From: Chara braunii
Lineage: Eukaryota; Streptophyta; Charophyceae; Charales; Characeae
NCBI GenBank assembly: GCA_003427395.1
Contig: BFEA01001391.1
Location: forward strand, 18,846-41,158
Length of the DNA: 22,313 nucleotides
Direction: 5' to 3'
Positions 1 through 8,788 of the stretch are shown here, in pieces. The translations under genes were made by a program, and so were the position numbers. The notes below the pieces were generated by a model, which ran no database searches, was not told the DNA's origin, and was given only the letters and a program-made list of their open reading frames with translations. Within the stretch, counting starts at the first letter, position 1, and every line of letters begins with the position of its first letter.

Positions 1-112
1 AGGTGGTCGGTTATGGTAGATGGGTGAAAAAGATGGAGGAGGAAGATGGTGTGAGGTGGTTGGCTATGGTGGATGGGTGAAGAAGATGGAGGAGGGAGAT
101 GGTGTGAGGTCG
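1..112. repeat. 53-bp tandem repeat, two copies, cut by window edge
   Basis: A unit starting with aggtggtyggytatggt is repeated at 1-53 and 54-106, followed by the first six bases of a third copy. The copies differ at only a few positions. The unit is purine-rich (gatggaggaggragatgg). The array probably extends to the left beyond the window. No function is visible. Confidence 0.8.
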
Positions 113-129
113 ATAGGCAGCTAGCCCTG

Positions 130-702
130 CTATCTATGGTTGGCGGATTCGTAGCTTTCTTCGCTTCTATTCGAGGAGAGTCCCCCCTCTTTTCCTCTTT
201 TGCTGGGCGTTCTTCCGAAATCACTATTCTCAGCCCCCTGCCTGATTTTGCCTTGGCTGGCCCTCCCTTCGTCACGCAGCCCTTCCCTCGGAGGGTCCTC
301 CTCGCTTCCGATCATTATTTCCTTTATCAGTCTCGCCTTGTATTTCGCGGTTCTCTTCTCTATTTCTGCTAGCTTGCGCCGCTCGTCCGTGGTTCTCACC
401 TTCTGTAATACGGCACTGTCCGAATTTCGTGGGCTCGATCTTTCTTTATTTCTACCTTCCCTGGTTTCGTGGGTCCCTCGCTTGCTTCCCTCGATTTTCC
501 CCGAGCTTTCTCCCGAGGAGATCTCTTTCCTGTTCCCGTTGGTCCCATCCGAATTCGTCGATTCTCTGTCCTTCTGGCCCTCTTCGCTTTGTACAGTGCT
601 ACCTCCTACTTCTGGTCCCCCCTCGCTTCTACGATTGCGTGCCTCATCCCCCGTCGCCATTTTACCTAGACCTGCATAAGCTGACGGATTTTTTTGGAAC
701 AT
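130..702 (-). CDS. Highly charged 190-aa ORF, possibly the N-terminal part of a retroelement Gag
   Basis: An ATG at 700-702 opens 190 codons ending at a TAG. The protein is almost entirely polar: residues 1-95 are rich in Gly, Ser, Glu, Lys and Arg and look disordered. Residues about 105-132 (DERRKLAEIEKRTAKYKARL) could form a short coiled coil, and the rest is basic and Ser-rich. There is no zinc knuckle, protease or other domain in the visible part. The start (MFQKNPSAYAGLGKMATGDE) resembles the N-terminus of Gag-like proteins of green-algal Ty3 elements, but that is memory-based. If it is a Gag, the rest of the element would lie left of the window. The opposite strand is also open, as expected for GC-rich low-complexity coding DNA, and the minus reading is preferred because it is longer and has an ATG. 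It could instead be a chance ORF. Confidence 0.35.
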   Translation of the reverse strand: MFQKNPSAYAGLGKMATGDEARNRRSEGGPEVGGSTVQSEEGQKDRESTNSDGTNGNRKEISSGESSGKIEGSKRGTHETREGRNKERSSPRNSDSAVLQKVRTTDERRKLAEIEKRTAKYKARLIKEIMIGSEEDPPREGLRDEGRASQGKIRQGAENSDFGRTPSKRGKEGGLSSNRSEESYESANHR

Positions 703-1426
703 AGGCTGCTCGGGATTTTTAGGTTACATAGGCCCCAATATTTTTTTTCGGTTTGCCTTATTCAATTACATAGCCTTTTCCTATTTTGTCGTTGGCTTGT
801 TTCCTCGGGAAAAAAAACGTAATTGACCTGTTGTCGCACCTTTTTTAGTCGGGCCTCTACAGGCGACCAGAAAGTCAACAGGCTGTCACGCAGGATTTTG
901 TAATTGTTTGTAATAAATAAAATAAAATAAAATAAAATAAATTAAATTAATGAGCAAATCCCTTCTTGTTGTGTGGTTCGGCTTCGAGCAAGACCCTTCA
1001 ATTGCGGTCTTCGCTGGTCCCCGGTCTTAGGAATCTTTTATTTTGATTCGGAACAACAAAGAATCGTGTAGTAGATAATCATAAATTCTGATACGTCATG
1101 CATGCATCAATTTTGCCAATTTTCTAATTTTGAGAACTGTGACAAAATTATCAAAGAATGCAATCATCAGCAAGGACAATGCAAGAAGCAAGACTAACTG
1201 ACTCGAGCAAAGACAAGGGTAAATGAGGGAAGAATGAGAACTCATAATAGTCTTAGAGAGTACACATGCAGAGAGCACTACCATCACTACTCAAGAGTTT
1301 TCACTCATCCCTCTGAATCTCACACTCAATCCCATATTTTGTTACATGTCTCTTGTGCTTCCGGCCAAGTCTCTGTACCCTCTGTGGTTGTGGTCTCTCG
1401 ATGTAGAGCCACCTGAAGCCTGCTAG
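703..1426. other. Non-coding stretch with A/T microsatellite
   Basis: No convincing ORF on either strand. It holds several T-runs, an (AAAAT)n tract and a mixed-composition segment. If the ORF at 130-702 is a Gag, this would be its upstream leader or LTR side, but no LTR ends or primer-binding site could be recognised. Confidence 0.5.
912..945. repeat. (AAAAT)n microsatellite
   Basis: Tandem taaaa/aaaat units, about six copies, running into attaaattaa. A simple repeat with no coding content. Confidence 0.85.
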
Positions 1427-2119
1427 TTATGAGCATTTCCAACCAAGACTCATGACCCGAGAGTCAACCATTGCACATAACTCCTCCCATAGAGTAGGAA
1501 GATAGGGCCGAGAGAAAATCCCTTGCCTGAGATGTTGAAACTCCAAAGGTTCTGTCACTGCCCCATAGTCAATTTGTGCTGGTAAGATGTACCTCTTGGC
1601 TAGGTCGACCAGGTCACGCCAACAGGAACTGTTTATGAGAAGAGAAGGGACATGCGGCCTTGGGTAGTCGGTGTAGAGCGTGGGTCCAAAACAACGAATT
1701 AGCTTTACTCCATTTTCATCCTACTCTTTCTCTTCCACTTCTAGGTACCTGGCTGCAGCAACCCAGACTGAATCGAAGTACTCATGAGTCTCCTTGCCTT
1801 TCTTCACGTAGAGTCTCAGGTCGAGAATGATGCCTGCTGCAAAATTGGTACCAACAACAAAAATAGATAGGTTTCCTTGTCTGAAGTCAACTGCACTGAC
1901 GTACAGATACTGGACTGCATCTTTGAGGGCTATGATGTTGAGGCTGGCCAAGACTGATTCACTAACAGGAAACGACTGGATTGCGCTCATGGGTAGACAG
2001 ACACCGAAACCAATCACTGGTGTAGAGTAAGAAGTTAACCCTGTGCTGATCGTTTTCGACTGTAAATCTCGAGTGGTTGGAGCCGAGAGATGCTGGTTGA
2101 ACTTTGATTGAATGTTTGC
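1427..2119 (-). pseudogene. Unidentified protein remnant, about 230 codons with one internal stop
   Basis: Read on the minus strand from 2119 to a TAA at 1427-1429, one frame stays open except for a TAG at 1721-1723. Both sides of that stop look like ordinary globular protein. The upstream part includes VQYLYVSAVDFRQGNLSIFV and a Val/Leu-rich stretch ending in YFDSVWVAAARYLEV. The downstream part continues in the same frame for 97 codons with Trp, Cys and Pro well spread (e.g. RCFGPTLYTDYPRPHVPSLL, YLPTLWEELCAMVDSRVMSL). The natural start is unknown: the frame is closed upstream by a TAG at 2120-2122, the only candidate near the N-terminus is a GTG, and internal ATGs occur later. An adjacent minus frame (about 2035-2330, one stop at 2209-2211) also reads protein-like and may be the same gene after a frameshift. 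I do not recognise the family. It may be a TE-encoded protein, an exon, or a captured gene. Confidence 0.4.
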
Positions 2120-3550
2120 CTAAGTGTTTTCTGAATGCTAGTCAAAAGTAGATTATATGCTGAATGAACATTGAAATATTGAGCCACCGAAACGTTGATC
2201 ATATGAAATTATACTGCAAGGAGAACTACAAATTGTTGAAGGATGCTTGCTGGTGCAGATACTGGTGGATTTTCGGAGAAGGATGTCCAGGTCTTACTGC
2301 ATTCACTCAAGATTTGCTCTGGCCTGTTCTACCGTTTCCAACGATGAACTGGTACTGTGTAACTTGCCATTGAGTCCATAGAAGTAGATTACGTATTCAA
2401 TATACTTTTCCTCTTTTATCTTTTGAATTGCGTATTCACGTTCAACTCTCCTATGTAATCCCATATCTCGGTATGCTTCTTCCTCCCATCCCTCTCTCCT
2501 ATACCTGCATAACCTGTGTTTTATTACCAGAATCTCCACTTCCCTCATATTTTCTCATCACGCCCGGATCACACAACGATAAGAAAGGTTATGAATCGTT
2601 GTCGGCCACACAACCAGGGTGACCAACTGCCCTCAAACCCAGGGGTGTTGGTGTTAGCCAGGAAGTTCAACAAAACTGTCGAAAACTTCTTTGCACGTTA
2701 TGTCCTACTGGTAGCCAAACGTTGATGCACGACTAGTGACAAATTGCAGATGGCCTACAGTTTTTTTGTAGGCTCAGTCTTTTTCCGTTGTTTAGGTATC
2801 GCAATGTATGGATCCTCAGAAAGCCACTTGCTAAGCACGATTCCTCTTTCTACTGTAGCTCTTTATTAGGACTGGTCGGGGTGAATGGGAATGCTATGGA
2901 CGCGTGGCTGCACATACTCGTCTCGAGTAGTTTACTGTCGAGATTTGAACAGACAACTCGTGTTGAACTAACTGAGTTCATAGCAGATGATCAGATACTG
3001 GAACTAAGAGTGAGCAGCTAAACATAGGTTGACTCTTTCACCAATTGATTCAGCTGGAACAACCTGTGGCCAACCAACTGCACTTTGTATGTCATGTTGG
3101 ATGCTAACAAGCATTATCGTTACCGACACTCAACACAAAGCGCGCTATCGGTGGCCACTATCGTCCTAACGAGATGCATGTGTCATCAAGGATTACCATC
3201 ACCCGTGTATAACGCAGGGGGTTACTGATTGCTGGTGCTACCCTAGTGTGGTACGATGGTCAACCGACAACAACAGCTACCTCTACGCCACGCAAGACAA
3301 CACGAGTTATAGTTTGTTCGTCAAAGGGTAAACTTCCAGGGTACTCGACGCTCAGAATGCGAGTCCCACCTCAATATAATGACCGTGAGTATGAAGTCCG
3401 GTTTTTGCTCAAAACTGTAGACTTAAGTATGAGACTTGTCGGTACTTCACATGTACAACCCCTGAGTACGATATCCGTCTCTACTTAACACTTCAGTTTT
3501 GTGCATGGGACTCATTCGTACTTTCTGAGCCTAGACCACGCATCCTTACT
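2120..3550. other. No confident gene; weak ORFs only
   Basis: Several short open frames occur: minus 2303-2548 (81 codons, charged, with an EEEAY/IQKIKEEKYIEYV segment), plus 2788-3021 (77 codons) and plus 3246-3488 (80 codons, basic start then a REYEVRFLLK segment). None has a recognised domain, a good start context or a continuation. The minus 2303-2548 frame might be an upstream piece of the 1427-2119 remnant because it lies on the same strand just upstream. No structural RNA or repeat is evident. Confidence 0.4.
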
Positions 3551-3646
3551 CAACATTTGTATAAATAGATCAATTTATAATAGAATCAACGTACGATGCA
3601 ACATTTGTATAAATAGATCAATTTAGAATAGAATCAACGTACGATG
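3551..3646. repeat. 48-bp tandem duplication containing a TATA box
   Basis: Unit caacatttgtataaatagat... occupies 3551-3598 and is repeated at 3599-3646 with a single difference (t to g in atttataata/atttagaata). Each copy holds TATAAATAG and ends in acgatg, so the second copy runs directly into the ATG at 3644. The near-identity implies a recent duplication. Confidence 0.9.
3560..3616 (+). promoter_or_regulatory. Duplicated TATA box (TATAAATAG at 3560-3568 and 3608-3616)
   Basis: Two identical TATAAATAG boxes lie 48 bp apart. The distal box would place a transcription start near 3590, giving a leader of about 55 nt before the ATG at 3644. That leader would contain a six-codon upstream ORF starting at 3596. 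The proximal box would start transcription almost at that ATG. The spacing is standard eukaryotic core-promoter geometry, but A/T-rich chance matches are common. Confidence 0.35.
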
Positions 3647-3817
3647 ACTGAGGCGTTTGTTACGTTCCTAAGGGCTCAAGAGAAATGTCTCGAAGGAACT
3701 CAACGGAACGCCCCCTCTGTGACGATTGAAATACACCTTCATGGGGAAAATGTCCTCGCAATCCTGGCGGAAGTTGCAGGGACGTTTACCAATTTTTTCC
3801 TTGGCCAAACTTACTAA
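3644..3817 (+). CDS. 57-codon small ORF downstream of the duplicated TATA boxes
   Basis: ATG at 3644-3646, TAA at 3815-3817. The protein starts MTEAFVTFLRAQEKCLEGTQ and continues with an alternating hydrophobic segment (SVTIEIHLHGENVLAILAEV) ending in a Phe-rich tail. The composition is balanced and not low-complexity, with no signal peptide or membrane helix. No family is recognised. It may be a first exon, a small protein or a chance frame. The support is the ATG and the two upstream TATA boxes only. Confidence 0.25.
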   Translation: MTEAFVTFLRAQEKCLEGTQRNAPSVTIEIHLHGENVLAILAEVAGTFTNFFLGQTY

Positions 3818-5049
3818 GGGAAAAGTCCTTACCCACAATAAACCAAAATCACTGAGTGTTTTCAGACTTCATTCAGCCTCGACATTTAGTCAATGAGAGC
3901 AAGACTGTCTTTTCATGGTTAGACCTTGTCTGACGCTCAGATCTCTTAGATCTCTCGGAAGAATTAGTAGAGCTTCTCACTGAGCAACTAGGCATTTCGC
4001 GATGACCATGAGAGGAAGGTCAGTACTTTCCGCGATCCACCTTCCCTTCTCATAAAAGGACGGCATAAACATTCAAAGGGTTATGCTTTACCCAACAACA
4101 GGCCCATAGCACCATGTCAGTGATTATTAAGATTCATTCGAGTAAATAATTAGAGCATCGTCATTTCTGTTTTGAGCCAGATTAGCCAATCCTTAACCCA
4201 CATTCAAACAACTGATTATTGCGGATATTAATCTCCATCAAGTAGGAACTTGACAATCAGGTAAGCTANTTTTCTTAGTTGTTGTTCCCTTCCCTTGCTA
4301 CTCATCGCTNGATCACACAGTAGTGCGGAGTGTTCGTTGGTCAAACATGGATGATGATTCACAAGTACTTCCAGATCTTACGAGCAACCATTCTTCCCGA
4401 ATGGGGGTGAGATTCTGAACAGAAAGCCCTGAGGGTTCTCAGCCCTTCGCTAGTTCTTGTCCACCTGATTGAAACGATCGTTTAGTGCCACGATGGCTCC
4501 NATTAAATTAGAACACGAGTATCAATGCCTCATTCATCAGCCAGTTTCCACACAAGGGCTAACACACAAGCAAGGGGTACGAAGATCTTGACGGTGGTAA
4601 AGTGGTAATATTCTCAAGTGATCAACACCTCACCTTATCTAGGCCCAAAAACGTACTCAAACCTCTCCCAGGGGCACATCACCGGTACTTTGGTTTTTCG
4701 CTGCGCTCGTCCACTATCTTTCACTCATTGAGATGTTCAAGCTCTCACCACAGCGCTCAATCTCACTGAGCGTGAGTCANCTGGGAAATGTTTGTAGCAT
4801 AGAATGACAAAGTTACCACCTCTGTAAACAAATCACTAGCGAACGAGCCTGTGACAACTCGTGGAATAAGGAAACAAAATCCCTCTTAGAGGTGACTCTA
4901 AGATTCAATATAAAAGCCCGCATCCGCAACAATCAGTCCGACGATTGAGAATGACCACGCAGAGCCTGGCATAGACGTTTTTCATTTCAAATGTAACAGT
5001 CATTGAACTACCCTCATCAGAAGAAGACCCAGCGCCCAAGCAACGAATA
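3818..5049. other. No gene seen
   Basis: All six frames are frequently interrupted. Mixed composition with four single N calls (near 4269, 4310, 4501 and 4780). A small direct repeat (agatctcttagatctct) lies near 3940. Nothing else can be supported. Confidence 0.5.
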
Positions 5050-6073
5050 TAATGCCCAACTATGGCGCATTCGATAAAGAAGATCGCCCTCGAGAAGATA
5101 GACACTGGATGCTACAAACTCAACGAGGAACCCCGAGTAAAAGAAACACACACACCAAGAGTCGGTTCCTTGAAGGAAAGAAGAGAGCNTGTCATGGCAT
5201 ACCAAACTTTGCGCCTCCACCCTCTCCTACAGGCTTTCACCNCCTTCCACTTCTTGCGTGTACCGTGAATCTCACGTCATAACCCCTTCAGGTTCCCGTA
5301 TGAATCCTCGGTGGATGCCACTCCCTCTATCCCTTTCTCAGCGGGGCAGGTTCGTTCANCAGAGCTTAGTGCCAACGGCTTCGTGTAAGCGTCCACATGG
5401 CAGGCCACATCATCTATTGGATCTCGCTCCGCTAATTATGACCCCGCCTCATAAAGGAAGGGAGGGTGACGTCAACANCATGGTTGCTAGTGCAACTTTC
5501 TTACGCAAGTTCGACTTCCACACGTTCGTATATTCCTTGCACTTCCTTAGCGNCCGCGCCTTTTTATCAGTCTCCCTTTTCGTATTCTCAAGCTGGACTC
5601 CTTTGTTAAGAATGGAGAACGACATAGCGCAGCAGGTTCAATGGCATTGGCNGCGTTTAGAGGGTTGACGTCAACAACAGGAATAGGAAGCACGTCTGTC
5701 AATGCTCACTCCACCTGAGCATGATCGAGAGTGCCTCATAACTGGGCTTATTCTAGCCGATCGGACCACGAGATCGAGGGTTGTCCCCCGAAAGCGCGTG
5801 CAAGCTCACATTCAGCAAAACTGAGGTAGCGATTGGCAATGCTCCTCCCCTTTTTGAACACGTATNTTTCCTCACTTTGCTTCGTATGTTTCTCTCCNCT
5901 TCTCGATAAAGGCTCCGTATAACAAGCACCGTCACCCGCAATGTCAAGATTACGTCAACAACTGGAGTTGCGCGTATAACTCTCTCTCGCCCCTTCTCTC
6001 GCTTTCTTGTTCTTGTCTCTCTCTCTCTCGTAACCGTTCGCGCCCCTCTCTATCTCTCTCTCTGAGATGTCCC

Positions 6074-6076
<3 letters not shown>
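5050..6076. other. Unassigned region with a weak plus-strand ORF and recurring acgtcaac boxes
   Basis: The longest frame is plus 5258-5668 (136 codons, with several N-derived unknown residues). It is rich in Pro, Arg, Ser and Leu with no domain, and I do not treat it as a gene. The palindrome TGACGTCA followed by acaac occurs at 5467-5474 and 5666-5673, and tacgtcaacaac occurs near 5951. From about 5980 the sequence becomes strongly CT-rich. Confidence 0.4.

Positions 6077-6114
<38 letters not shown>
6077..6114. repeat. (CT)19 microsatellite in a CT-rich tract
   Basis: An uninterrupted run of 19 CT dinucleotides, preceded from about 5980 by imperfect ctctct clusters. On the minus strand this reads as an artificial Arg-Glu repeat (RERERE), which should not be taken as a protein. 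Confidence 0.95.
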
Positions 6115-6117
<3 letters not shown>

Positions 6118-6246
6118 GATCCTGTTTGTCTCTCCTTCCCCGTTCTTGAGCATGACTATTGCGTGCGGGACTGCCCAGTAACTGCCTCTTTCTCTCAGTC
6201 TCNGTGACCTCCCTCTTTCGACTCGCGCTGACCTCTNTCTTTGCGT

Positions 6247-6816
6247 CTAGTGGCCCCGGTTTCTTCTCTGTCTCAAGTTGGCCTCAGGGCCACTTTCCAC
6301 AGGCTCGGCAGGCGGGTCATCCCGTCGCCATTGGCCTAGACCATGCCAAGATGGGGTCGTGGCCTCTAAATTGCTTGCCTCGCTTTCTGCCTCCGTATCG
6401 CGGTCCAAATGTTGTTGTTCCCGCTCTGCTGTATCCGTGGACGACTCCTGCTCGTGGTACACTATTTTCACTTTTATCTCGTTTGTTACGCCGTCTCTTC
6501 TACACCTCCTCTCCGCTCGGTCTTTAGCCTTCGTAATCGCCATCTGCAAACCTTGATCTGCCCTCATTTCATCCTCTTTACCCCCCTCGACGTTGGTTCT
6601 TATCCTCGCCTCCTGATTACAGCGGCTGTAATCCAGGATCGCGGTTACGGTAGGCCCTTCCTCAGTCATTCGCTCCCACCTCCAGATAAAGTGGAGGTAC
6701 CTAGGCCTGTAGCCGTACAGTCCGCTGCTCCGCACCATGGCTACAATCTCACGNCCTATAGGGTCACGACACTCGATGCACACACACTCAGCCTGCTCCC
6801 TCTTCCTCGCGAACAT
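6247..6816 (-). CDS. Unidentified 189-aa ORF with a TATA box upstream
   Basis: ATG at 6814-6816, stop at 6247-6249. Residues 1-65 look folded: MFARKREQAECVCIECRDPI contains a C-x-C-x2-C cluster, followed by an aromatic segment (SSGLYGYRPRYLHFIWRWER). Residues about 66-189 are charged and mostly disordered, with a basic stretch (KAKDRAERRCRRDGV), an acidic Glu-rich segment, and a tail of Arg, Gly and Pro. One residue is undetermined because of an N. A TATA box lies about 96 nt upstream of the ATG on the same strand. No catalytic motif is seen. The Cys-rich N-terminus might bind a metal, but this is inference. It could be a host small gene, an exon, or a retroelement Gag-like protein. The plus strand is also open over part of this span but is rich in Leu, Ser and Pro and looks like a shadow. 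Confidence 0.4.
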   Translation of the reverse strand: MFARKREQAECVCIECRDPIXREIVAMVRSSGLYGYRPRYLHFIWRWERMTEEGPTVTAILDYSRCNQEARIRTNVEGGKEDEMRADQGLQMAITKAKDRAERRCRRDGVTNEIKVKIVYHEQESSTDTAEREQQHLDRDTEAESEASNLEATTPSWHGLGQWRRDDPPAEPVESGPEANLRQRRNRGH

Positions 6817-6911
6817 CGCTNCTCACTTCTAGCTCAGTATGCCGATCACTAGCACGTTGAAAGCCTCTGAACGCCTCGCTGAAACTCTAACCGAGGACCC
6901 ATTTGTCTCCC

Positions 6912-6919
6912 CCTTTATA
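6912..6919 (-). promoter_or_regulatory. TATA box (TATAAAGG on the minus strand)
   Basis: The plus strand reads cctttata inside ccccctttatagg, which is TATAAAGGGGG on the minus strand. It sits about 96 nt before the ATG at 6816, implying a leader of roughly 65-70 nt. This is the spacing expected for a core promoter driving the 6247-6816 ORF. Chance occurrence cannot be excluded. Confidence 0.35.
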
Positions 6920-7928
6920 GGCTTGCCTCTCATTCCAACCTACCCCACGTTCTAGACGAGAAATTCAAATAATTAATAAAATAACTAAATCAGTTAATCT
7001 ATAAGGAAAATTGGAGAAACGAAGCTCAATGGTTGGAGCACAAGCCAGACACACCGTGTTATTGTCAGTCACTAACTCTGATGATGTGACTACCGGTCTA
7101 AGGCGGTGGACCCATAANGGGATACCGACCGACAACCTCTCTTCTCTAAAGAGGATCGTCGGACTACAGCTAATGGGTACCCATTTCCGATGGCAAGGAG
7201 GGGACTTATGACTTCCCACGGGGGGGGGGTGATAAGCTTCCTACCAAAGCGGCCGCGGGTTGCCCCTCTTTTGGGGTTTCCACAACGCAGTGCTCAGCCG
7301 AGCAAACCAGACACAGGCAATAAGCGAAGGGTCAGGCCAATCTAGGCCGTCANACGGCGACCACAATTCAAAATTGAACCGTTGGCCCCCGCGAAATGAA
7401 AAAAAAACGAAAGCGNAAGCCGCGCCTNGTGAATCAGCTAATAAGAAAAATAGTAATAACAATAATAATAATAAAATTAACAAGATAGGGAAAGTAAGGA
7501 AATTATAACACCGCAGTGGTCTGAAGCCACTGTATTTCCCTGAACTAAGGCATGGGTTCAGATCTGCGCACATATCCGACTCTTGACTTTTCTTTTGGCT
7601 TCTTCTTCCTTTTCTCTTCCTTTTGCCTTACTTAATCCTCTTCTGCTCGACAGTGACAGCAACTCCATTCATCTAACCCGTAATCTGACTAAGGGAGAGC
7701 CCCAACCGGACCAATTTTGTAGNCGTGCACAACCTGACTGACCCTGGTATGCAGCAAGCTCGGTAGTGGGAATCACCAAGTGGCCAATCCGATACCACAC
7801 CTGCAGGACTCTGAGCACCTCTGAGCAGGGAGTNAGGTACGTAGCGGAGGGCNGGGAAACCACGCCCTCCGACATGATACCAAACCCCCGCCGTGCGTCC
7901 CCGATGGGCTAGACAAGANAGTGGGTAG
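6920..7928. other. Non-coding stretch between two opposite ORFs
   Basis: No supported gene. It contains a run of ten G at 7220-7229, an A-run near 7400, an (AAT)n microsatellite and several N calls. The segment 7024-7045 looks like a tRNA A-box (agctcaatggttggagca) but no B-box follows at tRNA spacing. The long minus frame at 7241-7573 is a Leu-run artefact of the microsatellite. Confidence 0.5.
7453..7475. repeat. (AAT)n microsatellite
   Basis: Interrupted then perfect aat units (agtaataacaataataataata). Simple repeat. Confidence 0.8.
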
Positions 7929-7935
7929 TATAAAA
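7929..7935 (+). promoter_or_regulatory. TATA-like box (TATAAAA) ahead of the 8195 ORF
   Basis: The sequence gtagtataaaaaaaaaagtc provides TATAAAA on the plus strand. A start about 30 nt downstream would give a leader of about 235 nt carrying the hairpin at 7982-8002, before the ATG at 8195. Supported only by motif and position. Confidence 0.3.
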
Positions 7936-7981
7936 AAAAAAGTCAATTGTTAGTACTCTCCCACTCATTTTCANTGCATAT

Positions 7982-8002
7982 CTCTGTGAGGTTCTCACAG
8001 AG
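7982..8002. other. Perfect 9-bp inverted repeat with 3-nt loop
   Basis: ctctgtgag, loop gtt, ctcacagag. The two arms are exact reverse complements and would form a stable RNA hairpin near the start of a transcript initiated at the TATA-like box. It could be a leader or R-region structure, or a palindrome bound by a dimeric factor. Confidence 0.7.
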
Positions 8003-8194
8003 CGGACCTGCGCTAGTACCTTTCTCTTTTGCAGCGCACTTTTTCTTTCTTTACCGGGCAACAGATCTGCGTGGTGCATAGTCGTTCCCCTCTTTCTTCT
8101 TTAGTAGTATACTCCTCTTTCTCTTGAAGTGCTCCCTCANCCTCGATCCCAATTGCCGCGTGTCTGTTTTTCTTTTCAAGATTCTTCTTTCACT

Positions 8195-8665
8195 ATGCTT
8201 CAGGCACGTAGGGGACAAGGAAGAGGAAGAGGTGGTAGGACAGGGAAGGTGCGTGACGAGCCACCAACTCGCACACGATACTAGTACANNTCAAAAGAGG
8301 AGGAGGAAACGCGAGGATATGGCTTTCATCTGAGGCCATATCACCGCCAGCCTTTCGTAGGCTGGTATGAGAGAACTCCATCCCCTACGAGGATGGAGTA
8401 TTTTCGAAAGAAATTCGAGGCGCGCTATGGCGCACCAGGCACCTCTTCTCCCCCTTACTCACCCAGGGCTCCCACCACTCCTCCGGTGGCAAGCAGAGCC
8501 TTAGTACCCGCAGCGCCACCTCCTNTACCATGCATAACTCCTCTTACTTTGTTCAATAGTTGTTTCCTCTGCTGCATTTTCTTCCTTCTTTCTCTGCTTC
8601 AGATAGAATTCATGGTCATCTTTTATCTCTTGCATAAGCACGACATCCTTTCCCTGAACTATTGA
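8195..8665 (+). pseudogene. RG-rich/Pro-rich ORF of unknown family, one in-frame stop
   Basis: From ATG 8195 one frame runs to 8665 and is broken only by a TAG at 8282-8284. The N-terminus is an RGG-like box (ARRGQGRGRGGRTGKVRDEP), typical of RNA-binding tails. After the stop comes an acidic run, then an aromatic and charged segment (RGYGFHLRPYHRQPFVGWYE, then MEYFRKKFEARYG), then a Pro/Ser/Thr/Ala-rich linker. The last 40 codons are Leu/Phe/Cys-rich over a pyrimidine-rich stretch and may be intron sequence read through. The start is uncertain: cttctttcactatgcttcag just after the ATG would also serve as a 3' splice site. Similar modules occur in Gag-like proteins of algal retroelements (memory only). 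It could also be a host gene with introns. Confidence 0.4.
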
Positions 8666-8691
8666 GTCTTTTTCTTTTCTTGACTTCCCAG

Positions 8692-8759
8692 TTCATTCCA
8701 TAGCGTCCCTGGCTCAAGAGTTTGAGTACCTTAAAGCCGGGGATGCAGGTTCCTTGTGA
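8692..8759 (+). other. Possible terminal exon (22 codons) after a strong 3' splice-site-like tract
   Basis: The tract tctttttcttttcttgacttcccag ends at 8691 and matches a eukaryotic polypyrimidine tract plus AG. After it, one frame reads HSIASLAQEFEYLKAGDAGS, then a Leu codon and a TGA at 8757-8759, followed 23 nt later by AATAAA. This frame differs from that of the 8195 ORF, so joining needs an intron whose donor I cannot fix. It is a suggestion only. Confidence 0.25.
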
Positions 8760-8782
8760 ACCAGGCCGTTTGTCGGCCACCA

Positions 8783-8788
8783 AATAAA
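8783..8788 (+). terminator. AATAAA polyadenylation-type signal
   Basis: Canonical AATAAA inside caccaaataaatttaag, shortly after the TGA of the putative terminal exon. Its position suits transcript end formation, but the hexamer is common in A/T-rich DNA (another lies near 8993). Confidence 0.3.

Noticed and set aside
200-679. Plus-strand 159-codon ORF with Leu/Ser/Pro-rich hydrophobic sequence
   Set aside because: It is the antisense shadow of the charged minus-strand ORF at 130-702.
5950-6153. Minus-strand ORF with a long Arg-Glu repeat
   Set aside because: It is only the translation of the (CT)n microsatellite.
7024-7045. tRNA-like A-box (agctcaatggttggagca), possible tRNA or SINE
   Set aside because: No B-box (GGTTCRANNCC) follows at 30-60 nt and no cloverleaf pairing can be drawn. 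Chance match.
7241-7573. Minus-strand ORF with a Leu/Phe run resembling a membrane helix
   Set aside because: The hydrophobic run comes from the (AAT)n and A-rich microsatellite read in reverse. There is no other domain.
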